Positions 49,111-63,820 of a stretch of 64,000 nt of DNA are shown here, one piece after another. The translations under genes and the position numbers were made by a program. The stretch's first letter is position 1; each line of letters begins with the position of its first letter. Under the pieces are notes generated by a model. The model worked only from the letters and a program-made list of their open reading frames with translations. It ran no database searches and had not been told where the DNA came from. Source of the stretch: Paramecium octaurelia (taxonomy: Eukaryota; Ciliophora; Oligohymenophorea; Peniculida; Parameciidae); contig CAJJDP010000087.1 in NCBI GenBank assembly GCA_905182995.1, forward strand, positions 180,829 through 244,828. The letters run 5' to 3'.

Positions 49111-49992
49111 TCATATTAACGATGGTTTTGGTTCAGTATTGTATTGCTAGGGGGATTGAATTAGATGTATCGATCTAGAAGGTGTTCTAGTTATAATTTA
49201 TTTCTTTGATGAGGTTGGTGTTTGTGGAGTGTCAGATATAGCTTCATCATATAATTTGGACAGTTCTTCAAATTGTGACTTTAAGTTCTATTGTTTGAGA
49301 CGAATCTTTTCAAACAAATTGGGTGAATGAGCAATATAAGAGTTATTGTTTGATAGATTGATTTATTTATGCAAAGTCTTAATAGATTCTGTTTGATCAT
49401 CAATAATCTATTACAAATTGTAGGTTCTGATTTCATATTATTCTTTCAAATCCTTCAATTGCTTATCTTTATGCTCTATCATTTTCTGTTGTTCCTTAGT
49501 GTAGGCTTCGAATTATTGTAATCTGGATATAATTTTATCCTTTTCATCTAGTTACTCATGCAATTCATCGATTTCAACTTTTTAACAGACCTGCAATTTC
49601 TATAAAGCTATCTAGAGTTCTTCAATGTCTTTTTATTATTTAGCATTTTACTACTTTAGTGTTTCGATTTCTTGATCTTTTTTGAGGCTTTCTTTGTTAT
49701 CAGGAATGAAATGAGATTGTTATAATTAAGAAAATAAGGAGTGCTGACTCTCATTGACTTCTTCGATTTTACCAAGATTCGACCTCTCGAATTGGCTCAT
49801 TGAATAAGTAAGTTGACTATTCTGTACAGCTGATGTATTGTAAGAGACAGTCTCCTCATCCGGTATTACACTATTGATTTTCTTTTGTAATTGAGAATAA
49901 GTCATGAAGTCTCCTTTTTTGATTGGAGAAGTGTCAGTTATTTTGGTTGGATGCTACTCTTCTATTTCCTCTTCAGAATTAACTTCACTCAT
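49111..49992 (-). CDS. Coiled-coil protein, 293 residues
   Basis: An intronless frame from MSEVNSEEEIEEQHPTKITD to a TGA at 49111-49113. Residues 85-220 form a long coiled coil (LKEQYEIRTYNLQQIIDDQ; QIALQKLQVCQKVEIDELHE); the C-terminus is Ser/Thr/Pro-rich (DTPQTPTSSKKQIITRTPS), suggestive of phosphorylation. No known domain. Convergent with the trichocyst matrix gene, 40 bp between stops. Confidence 0.7.
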
Positions 49993-50098
49993 TAATAAAT
50001 TTTATTTTCTTATTTCATTAAGTTTAATTTCTTAAGACAGAATACAATTAAGATTATCTTATTTATTTACGTTAAATATAAATTATAAAATTCACCCC

Positions 50099-51722
50099 AT
50101 GTCCCAATATCCTCAAACTCAGAGACAATAACGATCAGTAACTAATGTGAACAATGTTTCCTTTGCCGGATCTCAATTTAGCAATGTAATTGCAATTTGA
50201 AATAAGTCTAGCAAAAATAAAGTGAAGCTTCACTTTCCCCAATGAAAAATCAAGAATTTGTTAAACCGAAAACACAAAGAGTCTATAAAACATAAACTAT
50301 GAATTCCATGCCTACAATGTAAGGAATTCCGACAATGACAGGAATCCCAAATGCATTCACAGTATAATAAAATTGTGTTGCTGCTCAACCATTATGCATG
50401 AACATTATTGTAGTTTCTAAAGAAGAAATCGAAATGCCTTGGAGACTTGAATGCGAGTATTTGCAATCACTAATTACTGAACTTCAAAATAAATAATAGG
50501 GCAAATCTGTTTAAATTGTAGAGAAAACAATAACGGACAACTCAAGAGTCGAATTGTTAGAATCATAACTCAAAGAATTAAGAAGATAGAATGAATCCTT
50601 ATAGTATGAATTGCATACATCCAAAATTAATTATGAAAGAGAATTACAAAGAATAAATAGCACATTTGAACTTAGGAGTGCCTAAGTTGAAGATATTGCA
50701 TAAAAAGAAAGCGAATTCTATCTCATTAGAATCAAACTAGAAGATCAAATATCCTAATTGGAAAGTAAAACGAAATAATAAGAATTATAATTGAGAAGAT
50801 CATCTGATGAAAATGTTAGATTACAATAAATAATTAAGTAATTAAATTTCAATATTGTAGTTCTCGAGAAACTGAAATCAATTCTCTTAGAATCTAAATT
50901 ACTTCAATTTAATCTAACACTAATTCTAGCGAACTTGTTAGAATCAGAGAATTGGAAACACAAATTAGGTACTTAAACTAAGAAATTGATAATGTGAATG
51001 CAAAGCTTATTAATTCCAATAATGAAAATTAGCAATTAAGAATCCAAATCTAAAATCTAGATTATAAAACAGATTAATAAAATAACGAACTAATACTTAA
51101 ATTACGAGAATATGAAAGCAGAACTACAATGCTTACATCCGAAATCGAGCGTCTTATTTATTCAATCAAATAAAAAGAAATTGAATTGGAGGAATGGAAG
51201 TCTCGATATTAGTAATTAGAAATGTCTGGATCCTCTGTTTTCTAAGAAAAAGTAGAATACCTATCCTAAGAAGTTGAAGTTTGGAAATCTAAATTCATCA
51301 GAGCAAATCATGAATTCAATAGATGCTAAGAGGAAATCACTATGTTGTAGGCTGAATTAGAATCATTGAAAAAACAAAGAAAAGTATCATAAACAATCAT
51401 TAATTTTAGTAAGAATTAACAATTACTTCGAGAGTAGTTACTAAATAAGCAACAACAACTTAAAATAGTGGTTATAAATAATACTAACAGTGAATATATT
51501 AATGATATTCAATATTAAAAATCAGATTACTATTCATCTTACATTTAAACATCTGAAACATCTGGATGTGGTGACTAGTATGGTCTATCATTCACTCTTT
51601 CAAAGCATTTAGAAATCTTAGGATTCGATAATGGTGATGGGTTCATCTAATCCAATTCATCATAAACACTTCTTATAAAACTAATCATTTTAGACTTATT
51701 TTTACTTCTTTAATCCATCTGA
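50099..51722 (+). CDS. Coiled-coil protein, ~520 residues
   Basis: Starts MSQYPQTQRQQRSVTNVNN. Introns at 50186-50211 (26 nt) and 50838-50860 (23 nt) are required; the second joins QQIIN to SRETEINSLRIQ and keeps a coiled coil running from about residue 110 to 440 (YLNQEIDNVNAKLINSNNE; EEWKSRYQQLEMSGSS). An N-terminal Met/Pro-rich linker (SMPTMQGIPTMTGIPN) precedes it. The frame stays open to a TGA at 51720-51722, overlapping the 3' end of the convergent gene by about 63 bp. Structural role likely; family unknown. Confidence 0.65.
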
Positions 51723-54168
51723 AGCACTTTGTCCTGATTCTGCAACCAAGTTTTCAATAAATTCAACAATGTTGTTTAATACTTAATCGTTCTCTGCTTT
51801 CAACGCTAATCTTATACTGTTTGCAAATATTTTATCATGATTTTCAATCTATACTTCTGCTTTAAATTATAAATCAAGCAATTGTTTTGCTAAATCATTA
51901 GCATACAATAAAATAGTGGGATCACTCAATCCCAAATAAACATATTCTTTTGTTACCTTAGCAATCTATTCACATGATTCCATATTCTATATTTTGAAGT
52001 CTGTATTTTAGAAGCACCAATGTAGCAATTCAAAATGACCTAATGGTAGATTTAACAACTTCTATGTATTGAGCTATAAGATAATAATCAATTTATTACT
52101 AATTCAACTAAATGCAATAGGATAGAAAATGAAACTTATTTTACATATTAAGAGTTGATATTTAATTTGAATTTAAAGCTTTTATCAGAAGGGATAAAGA
52201 AATCATATTCATCTGGCTAATCTTGACTAAATAAAGCCCATTGTCTTGACTCTTGAGATACTTCAAGAATGATCTTTACGAACAATTCTAATAAGATTTT
52301 GCTATCTCCCAATAAATCCACGATATGAATCAAGGATTGAGTCATAAGGATATCTGAATCTATAGGTAAGGAAGCTATTTCTATTCCTTTTGAAAAATGA
52401 TTAACTTATGCTTTTAAGTCAGAAATAATTCTGTCATTTTCAATGGAAAAGAACTTCTATCCCTGTTAAGGAGACTTAATTAAATTTTAGTAATTTGGTG
52501 TTTTGATAACTGCTCTAATCATTTCACTAAATAATATAACACATAGACAACGATTTTGCCACCATCTATTCTTGGCCAAAGCCATGACATGTTTATCAAT
52601 TTTCACTTAAGAATTAGCTTTAGCTGCATTGCATAAAATTGCTAAAGCACTTGAACTCAAAGATGTTGAGGATGATGAAAAATAGATATAACCAAATCGT
52701 TTCATTTCAGCCCACAATTCTGATGATTCTTATTCAAAACTTGAAAAGACAGCCAAACATTACATAAAATGTTCTACTGATAAATTCGACTTCATTGTTT
52801 AGATAACCTACTATTTAAACATAGGTTCTTAAAAGGAACATATCATTTAAATTAGTAATTATTTCTTTTCAAAGAAGACACTCTATTTTATTAGAATACA
52901 TATTTCTGGTAAAAAGAATTCCAAGAATAGGGATCTTGTTTTCAAAGCATCCTTTTATAATGATCTCGCACCAAATTGATTAACCAAATCTATACAAACA
53001 TGAACTCTTTAAACTGGTAAATTTTAGATACATTAAAAAGTAAATTTAAAAAATTTCCATACTTCATTCGTATCTTTAAATATGAAATTTATATATGCTT
53101 CTTTCTAAGTTATCAATTCTTAAAAGAATCCATTGACAAAATCATCAGGATATATATCAATTAAGTCTATAAAGCTTTATAAAGCTGTTGCATTCTATTT
53201 GAATTAAACTGTTTATACAAACTAAGGAAATTATTATCTTTATGATAGAGCTTCATTTAGAATCTAAATATGTCTAAAATTCATACATCATAGATGGATT
53301 TATCTAATTGTTTTTCTCTTGTTGATGTGGCTTCCCTCTTGTTTTCATCCATCGGCGTTTTTTAAAAGGAATCCTATATCTGTCTATCGTTGTTTGAATT
53401 CAGCTTTTCCTATTGCTTTTCTTACTATTATTGTTCCTCTTTCAACTTCAACAAACTCCCTTAAACAGGTCTGTAACTGATATTTTTGACTTCAATTTAG
53501 TAGTTTAGGTTCTCTAAATTTTAACTGATTGGTTTGCTTGGAACTCTCATAAAATTAGTTCTTTTAGATGAAACCGACAATGGAGCATGTTTTTCAGAAA
53601 GTTATTCTTTTTAGAATTAATCTTCCTGTTTCTGCTCTTCTTGCAATTTCTCTATTCCCTTTTCTTTTAATAAGAATGTCTATGTATTTTGGGTTGATGT
53701 AGCAAATTCTTTAGAATTCACATAAGATGCCAAAGGAGGATTGATAACCCTTATTTAAACAAACTCAATACTTTCTTTAAGTTAAGAAACTATAAATGCT
53801 CACTAGAAAGTTATAAAGTGCATTCCAATCATTATCTAAAATCTCAGCAAATCCTTTATGATTCGGAACCACTATATCATTCTTTTTAAAGAAGAGCTCT
53901 AATTGCTTATAATTGTTCAATCTTCTTTCATCTTTTTGTGAATTATCAAAAGAGTGCATTTAAACTCTGCCAGGATAATAACGAGAAAATATTTCAGCTA
54001 TCAAAAAACCATTACTCAAATCTCTATATAAGTTATCAATAATAGTCTATACCTCCTAGGATCTTTAACCGAATAACTTAAATCAAGCCCTTGAATCCAT
54101 TTGATAATCTCTCTCGGTAATGCTTTTCCTACAGGTTGAAATGTTTGAGTATTTGAGTTAGAACTCAT
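51660..54168 (-). CDS. CH-like (SPATA4/CH_2-type) domain protein, probably ciliary
   Basis: The N-terminal 110 residues match the CH_2 domain of sperm/ciliary proteins: LPREIIKWIQGLDLSYSV, RRDLSNGFLIAEIFSRYYPG, then NNYKQLELFFKKNDI and HKGFAEILDNDWNALYNFL. A 29-nt intron at 54024-54052 joins DPRR to DLSNG. A charged linker (EEQKQEDQFQKEQLSEKHA) and a long helical C-terminal half follow, with further short introns I did not all place. Ends ..QFYKKCL at 51660-51662. CH_2 proteins bind microtubules or axonemal partners; the role here is inferred. The first exon is also present a second time at 55394-55536 because of the assembly repeat. Confidence 0.7.
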
Positions 54169-56760
54169 AAATTTTATTAATATTTTATTATATATGTTAG
54201 ATTTTGATCAAGAATCAAATAATGAATGAACTTTACTGTTACATAGTTTAGTGACTCTATAATATGTTCAAATAAGATACTTTACATATTAGAGCTAAAT
54301 ATTAAGATCCTATAAATTGAATATTTTAAAGAATTTTTTGTTGATAATGACTAAAATTCTCATTATTCATACAAAAATAAATGGTATGAAGAATCTCATT
54401 TTTAGAAAAAAACTCTCCTTATTGATGACAATCTAATATACTAAATCTTAAATAAGTAAAAATTCATAGATTGTAATCTTTAATAACTCTTTCAATTATT
54501 TGTTTAGAGATTGGTTTAACTAAAAACTCTTTGATTCCAACATTTTAACTTTGGTTTTTGAGTATATTTTCATCATACCCAGATGTGATAAATATTTTCA
54601 TTTGCAAATTAATCTGTAATATCTAAATTGAAGTCTATATACCATTCAAGCCTGGCATTTCCATATCCATAAATACGGCCTTATAACCTAAACAAGATTC
54701 ACAACATTTTTTTGATTTAACATAATCTAGTGCATCAGTACCATTAAAAGTTTTGTCAATCTAAGTACTTGTACTAATTTTAATATAAAATTATATTACA
54801 ATTGCTTAATCTGCATTTCTAATACTTATTAATTAAATACATTATCATCAACTATCAGAATATGTTTACATTTGTTATGATTATCTTAAACTGCATTTTT
54901 ATTCTCAATAGATTGTGAGATACTTTAATATTCACCATTTATATTTATTTTTTGTTATTATTATTAAGTCTAGGCTTTCTGATTATTTAATAGAATTTCA
55001 TTTAAGCATGGAGTATATTCATCTATCAAGTCTATTTATTAAGGTTTAACACAAGAACACTTATGGTGTAATTATTGAATTCTTAAAGTTAAATAAAAGT
55101 AAGATCCATGCTTAGCTTAGGAAGTATCTTGAGAAATTACCTTCAATCCAGAGTTATCATGAGATAATTATTGAGCTAATTTGTTACTTATCAGAAGACC
55201 CAATCCAACTCCTTGTTCGTTTAGATTCTCAGAGAGTCCTTCTTTAATTTTACCAAAAGCTTTGAAGAGCTTTGTTAAATTATTTTAGGATATTCCAACT
55301 CCTGTGTCTTCAACTCCAGCACTTACTAATAATCCTTATTAAACAAACTTAATTGATATGGCTCCTTTTTAAGTAAATTTTAGAGCATTTGCNATATAAG
55401 TTATCAATAATAGTCTATACCTCCTAGGATCTTTAACCGAATAACTTAAATCAAGCCCTTGAATCCATTTGATAATCTCTCTCGGTAATGCTTTTCCTAC
55501 AGGTTGAAATGTTTGAGTATTTGAGTTAGAACTCATAAATTTTATTAATATTTTATTATATATGTTAGATTTTGATCAAGAATCAAATAATGAATGAACT
55601 TTACTGTTACATAGTTTAGTGACTCTATAATATGTTCAAATAAGATACTTTACATATTAGAGCTAAATATTAAGATCCTATAAATTGAATATTTTAAAGA
55701 ATTTTTTGTTGATAATGACTAAAATTCTCATTATTCATACAAAAATAAATGGTATGAAGAATCTCATTTTTAGAAAAAAACTCTCCTTATTGATGACAAT
55801 CTAATATACTAAATCTTAAATAAGTAAAAATTCATAGATTGTAATCTTTAATAACTCTTTCAATTATTTGTTTAGAGATTGGTTTAACTAAAAACTCTTT
55901 GATTCCAACATTTTAACTTTGGTTTTTGAGTATATTTTCATCATACCCAGATGTGATAAATATTTTCATTTGCAAATTAATCTGTAATATCTAAATTGAA
56001 GTCTATATACCATTCAAGCCTGGCATTTCCATATCCATAAATACGGCCTTATAACCTAAACAAGATTCACAACATTTTTTTGATTTAACATAATCTAGTG
56101 CATCAGTACCATTAAAAGTTTTGTCAATCTAAGTACTTGTACTAATTTTAATATAAAATTATATTACAATTGCTTAATCTGCATTTCTAATACTTATTAA
56201 TTAAATACATTATCATCAACTATCAGAATATGTTTACATTTGTTATGATTATCTTAAACTGCATTTTTATTCTCAATAGATTGTGAGATACTTTAATATT
56301 CACCATTTATATTTATTTTTTGTTATTATTATTAAGTCTAGGCTTTCTGATTATTTAATAGAATTTCATTTAAGCATGGAGTATATTCATCTATCAAGTC
56401 TATTTATTAAGGTTTAACACAAGAACACTTATGGTGTAATTATTGAATTCTTAAAGTTAAATAAAAGTAAGATCCATGCTTAGCTTAGGAAGTATCTTGA
56501 GAAATTACCTTCAATCCAGAGTTATCATGAGATAATTATTGAGCTAATTTGTTACTTATCAGAAGACCCAATCCAACTCCTTGTTCGTTTAGATTCTCAG
56601 AGAGTCCTTCTTTAATTTTACCAAAAGCTTTGAAGAGCTTTGTTAAATTATTTTAGGATATTCCAACTCCTGTGTCTTCAACTCCAGCACTTACTAATAA
56701 TCCTTATTAAACAAACTTAATTGATATGGCTCCTTTTTAAGTAAATTTTAGAGCATTTGC
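54026..56760. repeat. 1367-bp exact direct repeat around N at 55393 (assembly join)
   Basis: Copy 1 is 54026-55392 and copy 2 is 55394-56760, offset 1368 throughout, one N between. Copy 1 continues left into the rest of the CH-domain gene; copy 2 continues right into the rest of the histidine kinase. Removing one copy gives two complete adjacent genes with a normal gap. Confidence 0.9.
54464..55392 (-). CDS. Duplicate histidine kinase C-terminus (assembly copy)
   Basis: Identical to 55832-56760, covering the ATPase lobe from the ..ALKF N-box end through the receiver. It is cut off at the N and has no start. Not an independent gene unless the duplication proves real. Confidence 0.85.
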
Positions 56761-58463
56761 AATAAGATTGACTAGGATTTATTTAAGTCTATTTCTGTCT
56801 GTTTTTATTTGGAGACATTTCACATTTGAAATAGCATTCAATTTAATATTTTTTAATTCTGCTTGAAGTTTAAACATCTATAAACACTCTTCTCCTAATT
56901 CAGTTAGATTAAATGTTTTTTAGATTAAACTAAATTAATCTGCCTTAATTTAAGCTAAATCAAGTAAATCGTTAGCTAAATTTAACATATAATTAGAGTT
57001 TTCTAATACAATTGAAATATTCTGACAGATATAATCAAAATTGCTCAGCTATTCTTTAAGTCTACTTAAAATATTAATAACTACATTTAGCGGAGATCTG
57101 AATTCGTGACTTACAAAAGCTAAAGTTTTAGATTTAGATTGATTAATTTGAAGAAGTTCCTTGATATTCTTTCTATGAATAACATCTCTAGCGATTATGA
57201 ATAATAAATCTTGACTTGCGATTGAAATACTTATTTCTATTGATCTTTTTGTATTCTCAATCTCAAAACTTGTTTCAACAACCAACACAGGTGCATTTTC
57301 AGCAGTTTCTCTTCTGAGTTTTTTTGCGCCAAACACATAAAGCAAACATTTATAGACAGTGTTAGCCTAAATCATTTATGAAATAATACTTAACTAGTCA
57401 TTGATCTATATCTTGGAGATTGACCTTATTCGATATTTCTTAAAGTTATCTGTTAATCTTAAGAATAATATTTAAAGAAATTCATCTTTGAATTTTTAAG
57501 ATATTTTTTTTATTGTTAATTCAGACTTTACAATGAAAATTAGGAATCTCTAGAATGAAGTGGAGATTCATCAGTAAGTATTTCACAAGGCAACTATTCA
57601 AAAAGGGTCAATAAATCATGGTTGTTTTTTTGAAAAATCTTTTTGCTGATTTAATTTTAATATTCAATTCTAGGTTTTGAGATAGAAACATGATCAAATT
57701 TTTCAAATTAAACTATTATTACACCTTCAGAGAGGACATCAAATAATAAACTATAATCAATTTGAGAGAGCGCATCATTTATTTGAATATGTTATTGCTT
57801 ATCTGTACTTATAAAACTTAAATCTCGGATCATGGTTCTTTTGGGATTTATTTTCGATTGAGTTTAGCGAGCAGTTGTATTTTGGAATGTTTCAAAAGGA
57901 CTGTCCTAACATCCATTCACAGTTGAATGATTCGGCTTATTTATTTAAATGATATTTTTTTAAGGGAGTAACCATATTAAAAGCAGCATATATAATTTTT
58001 GATTTGCAATTACAATATATTATTAATTGTTCTAAAGTGAAATGCTACTTTTTAAATTTAATTAATATGAAAAACTCAAAAGAAGTATTAGAAAAAAAAA
58101 AATCCTAAAAGTCCTCCATATTCGACTATTAGTTAAGCTTATCTTGATATCTGTCTGATTATGCACAATTTCTATATAAAAATAAATCTGATAAACATTC
58201 TCTACACCATACATAAATGATTCTACTTAAAATAAAATAATATCCATTAAAATAAGAGCAAGTCTCATTTCTGTTTAGAATAAGCTTCTCTTTTTACAAC
58301 ACAATAATTCCAAACCTAGCTAGACTAACAAAATAATCATCAAAAAGTTAATATATTCATTCTTTAAATCCTAATATTAGATGACCACTCTTATAAATTG
58401 AAAGAGTAAAGAAATAATCATTGAAATTTATAGTTTGTTAGAACTTGATTAGTTTATCGGCAT
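55832..58463 (-). CDS. Hybrid sensor histidine kinase with receiver domain
   Basis: About 860 residues, read through copy 2 of the local repeat. Starts MPINQSSSNKLQISMIISLL with several membrane helices (FLMIILLVQLGLELL; MRLALILMDIILFQ; RTFRIFFFLILLLSFSY), then a PAS-like domain (LLFDVLSEGVIIVQFEKF). The kinase core is complete: phosphoacceptor His in FVSHEFRSPLN, N box TDRNRLKQILVNLIANALKF, G1 VEDTGVGIS and G2 NEQGVGLGL. The receiver has the acidic pair in KHILIVDDN, the phosphoacceptor Asp in MDMEMPGLNG and the Lys in FLVKPIS. Introns at 57367-57389 and 56142-56167. Expected to autophosphorylate and relay His to Asp, feeding a phosphotransfer protein. A broken paralogue lies at 17311-20066 on the other strand. 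Confidence 0.92.
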
Positions 58464-58935
58464 AGTCAAATTTAAATATAGTTTAATATATAAATAAGAA
58501 ATTAAAATTTATTTTTTCCCATTTAAAGCATTAAATTGTTTTTCAAGAAAAATATTAATTTTAGGGTAACCTTATCGGTGGTGTTAAGTTCCCAATTCTT
58601 TTTATAATAAATAAAATTTTATTTTTTTTGTAATGATTATGTTGTCCTTATTATTTACGATGTAAAGTCTACAGAATAGTAATAACTCCACATACAGAAG
58701 ATATTCATATAATAAATGACTTTTTTTGCAAATGTAAACTTTACAATTTTAATGTCTTTCATAAAATTTTTAAAATAAACATCGAATAATAATTATATAA
58801 AAAACATCTCTTTTTCTAACTTTGAGTGAGAGGTAGTTCTAATTACAGTATCTACTTTTCATTAGAACATTCGAAATATTACCTAATAATACTCAAATGT
58901 ATTATCATGTTAAATTTTATACATTTCTTTGGGTA
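58464..58935. other. Intergenic, nothing certain
   Basis: About 470 bp upstream of the histidine kinase. The minus strand has open stretches (KNFMKDIKIVKFTFAKKVI) that could be debris of the neighbouring hypothetical gene; none can be assembled into a supported gene. Confidence 0.35.
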
Positions 58936-59221
58936 TCATCTTTTGGGATAAAGATAAATTAACCATAAAGTATTATTTAGATGATTAGATAATTTGCCAT
59001 TGTTTTCTGAAATATTTTCGAACAAATCATTTATCAAATTATTTTATATTTTGCCATACAATAACTAAATTATCAAAAAGATTAGACACCTGGCCAAATT
59101 GTAATTATTTTCCAACAACTTTTCCACTTTATGGCTTATTAACCTATGTAACAAAAACTATAAGGATTAAAAATTTTCAAATTAGCCTTACTTTAGGAAT
59201 TATATTATTATTCAGAGACAT
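58936..59221 (-). CDS. Hypothetical small protein with one hydrophobic helix
   Basis: Starts MSLNNNIIPK, then after a 34-nt intron reads FLLHRLISHKVEKLLENNYN with a hydrophobic stretch ARCLIFLIIQLLYG, ending LWLIYLYPKR at TGA 58936-58938. About 84 residues. No family known; could be a detached N-terminal piece of a larger membrane protein. The intron is longer than typical here, so support is weak. Confidence 0.3.
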
Positions 59222-59530
59222 TATTTTTGATATTAATAAAAAGTATCAAGATTTCAAAATTACTAAAATATTGATTCTTAATACATTCCGCCTCTGTAAT
59301 TGTAATTTTTTATTAAATTAGACAATAACATTTAACTATTGATCTATAATTTAGAATGATGTTTTATTTATTTTCATCAAGTATAATATTGCAATTATTC
59401 AATTTATTATTTATATAATTATTTATTAATTTAGATTAGATTCTTAATGACGTTTATCATAATGTAATTTCATTATTATCGATCTTATCTATAATTTATA
59501 TATAAGGCATTATTTTAATAATATTCAAAA

Positions 59531-60537
59531 TCAACATGGTAACATGTTATTTAGCTCTTTTTTTTACTTTATTAATTCCTTGTTTTTGTTTACCATTTCT
59601 CTCACTTTTTTTGATTTAGGATGAGAAAGATCTCCTAATTAAAGAGACCAATTTTGTTGATCTATAGGTTAGGGATCATCATTAAAATATGAATAAAGTT
59701 AATCCTTAATTTAAGATGGCTTAATTGGCAGGCTAATTTCTTCATTTTCTGGATTTCTATTTTGAGTTTCAAGATTTTAAGTTTGCTATTATTGTTCATC
59801 TTAATCAACATCATTTTTAATGAAATCAGGGAATTACTATTATGCAGCAGTCTCCAAATACTTATTATCTAATACTGGATCAGATCTGATTTCTTATCCT
59901 GATTCCAAGGCATCTGGTAGATTTGATTATTGACTTTAGGATTCAATGTTCAACTTTAAATGGCTAAGAGAAGTGCTTTTAGAGATGGCTAAGTTATACT
60001 TTGAAGGATCCTTAATTTGGGTAATACTGATTACATACTTTAATTCGCTTTAACATCCTTTATTGGACTCTGTGGTCTTACATTTTAAAGTCATCAGCAA
60101 TTATATTTTCTTTCTTAATTTTTTCATCAATAGCAGCCGTCATCATCTATTAGACTTATTTATTACTATCCATTTATTAGATGAATTATATGTTGTTTTT
60201 GATTTATTCCTTTTGCACATGTTGTTATTAAATTTATTTGGATTCTTGTTTGATTTCTGCTCCAAACATTTTATTCACATAGGGTTTCATCAATAATGCT
60301 TGAATTTTATTGGTAAAAACAGTGTATCTTTCAGATTTGATAGAAGAATAGTGCTCTACAGCTTACTAGATTAGTAGATCAGATTACACTATATAATTAT
60401 AATAGCTCTTAAATTTCTTCTTTTGAAGCAGCATTTGATTCAACATCTAATTCTAAGTTTAAGACTTTCTCTGCAAAGTTTGAGGGGAGTTTAGGTTATT
60501 GTGCTGGCTGTTAAGCTTTATTAAATAACCAAGACAT
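59531..60537 (-). CDS. Helical protein with possible MIT-like N-terminus
   Basis: Starts MSWLFNKAQQPAQQPKLP. Residues ~20-75 (EEIQELLQLYSQAVEHYSS, KSERYTVFTNKIQALL) have the three-helix look of MIT domains that bind ESCRT-III tails, but this is tentative. Introns at 60366-60387 (22 nt) and 60011-60038 (28 nt) restore the frame; the second joins RIK to DPSKYNLAISKST. The C-terminal half is acidic, Gln-rich and disordered (DVDQDEQQQQTQNLETQ), ending KQKKELNNMLPC at TGA 59531-59533. About 318 residues. It ends the cluster before the CDPK, 18 bp from it. Confidence 0.55.
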
Positions 60538-60555
60538 AAAAAATATAAAATTTAA

Positions 60556-62385
<1,830 letters not shown>

Positions 62386-62436
62386 CTTATAATAATATTT
62401 TTAATAAATAATTGAAACATCATAATAGTTAATAAT

Positions 62437-63111
62437 TCACCCCATCATTGATTTCCTCAAATATTTCATTGAAAAATTCTTCTTTAATGCGTGTGCTGCT
62501 CTGAGATCCATCTATTTTGGTATTGACATAGTAGTTATTTTCGATTTAATCAAGGATTCTCTTTTCATTTAGCTTTGGCTTTGTTTTTCCTTAACTTAAT
62601 CTTACCATTCGACATTTCTTTCATACATAGGTTTTCTTCTGTCAAATATATCTTGAGTCGTTTTGAGAATTTTGGGTGAGAAAGTGCACTCGATCAATTC
62701 TTATTCAAGTTTCAGTGTTTGTGAATCCACATTCAGAGCTCCTTCTTTATTAATGTTTCTTGTAGAATGATTTATTTAAGAGACATTTAATCTAGCAGAT
62801 AGTAGACGAGATGTTTATGATAATTGAGGTTGAAAAGTGCATTTCTTTTTGAATTCCTCTTCCAATTTAAGTGACAGATAGTCTTATTTCTCTTGTTTAT
62901 GCTTTAAAAAATTTATTCCTGATTGATACATATCACTATTTGGTCGAACTCTCTATGATTTAATCTCGTTTTAACTGATTAATTCAGATCCTGAAAAGTA
63001 TTTTTATTTGAGATATTTTTGCTTATTTAATGATGATATCGTATGCTTTTCATGAAAATTTGATGTCGACAATAAGCTTAAACTAGCCTCATCATAAATA
63101 TTGATATTCAT
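62437..63111 (-). CDS. CTFxP-motif protein, probably cytoskeletal or ciliary
   Basis: An intronless 224-residue frame starting MNINIYDEASLSLLSTSNF. It holds two copies of a motif seen in many protist basal-body and ciliary proteins: KKCTFQPQLSQ and IECTFSPKILK, each preceded by an acidic helix (LKLEEEFKK; LKLEQELIE) and followed by a basic one. The C-terminal half (RRKPMYERNVEWQDQ; AAHALKKNFSMKYL) is basic and helical. No catalytic domain. The ciliary suggestion rests on motif similarity only. Its stop is 52 bp from the CDPK start. Confidence 0.7.
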
Positions 63112-63820
63112 TAATTAAAATATTATTATTCAATAGAGGCAAATTAGATGATACATATAATTTGAAGAAACATGATATCTCCATTCTATGAAAAGGGATT
63201 ACTTAAAGAAACGCAAACAATTTTGTAAGAAATAAATAAATCAAATCTGGTTATGTAATTTAAGAACATTCGGTATTAAATCTATACTCACTTATTAAAT
63301 ACAGTTAGTACTAACTAGCAATTATTTTGATGAATGAATAAGAAATTAACGTTTTGAACATAATGATAATAATATATGATTTTTATCATTATTTTGCTTG
63401 GTAGTTGTAGTTTTCCATTTAATTATATTTCATATATATTTTATGTAATGAATTGCAATCAAATTTTGATAGAACTTAAATTGAATTGACATATGAAATA
63501 ATTTTTGATGATTGCTATCAATAAGTAGTAGTATTGTACCAAAATTAATGTATTCTAAGTTAATTAGTCTATACTGATTGTAGAGAGTGTGAATATTAAT
63601 TGTCTAACTGATTATTCGATAATATTTTATACATCTAGAGTGTAGAATTTAATAACGAATTTTTTATATTTATCGTGCTTGTAGAGTGGTTCAATTGTAT
63701 TATAATTTTGGTTTAATAAATTTAAGATTAATGGGGAGGGCTGGGTATAAATATTAGGTTTCTTAATTGAACTTTATTATGAATAATTATATATATTAAA
63801 TCAAAAAACAAAAAGAATAG
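63112..63820. other. Intergenic, divergent promoter region
   Basis: About 700 bp between divergent genes (63111 minus, 63821 plus), AT-rich, no supported frame or RNA gene. One of the larger gaps of the window. Confidence 0.5.
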
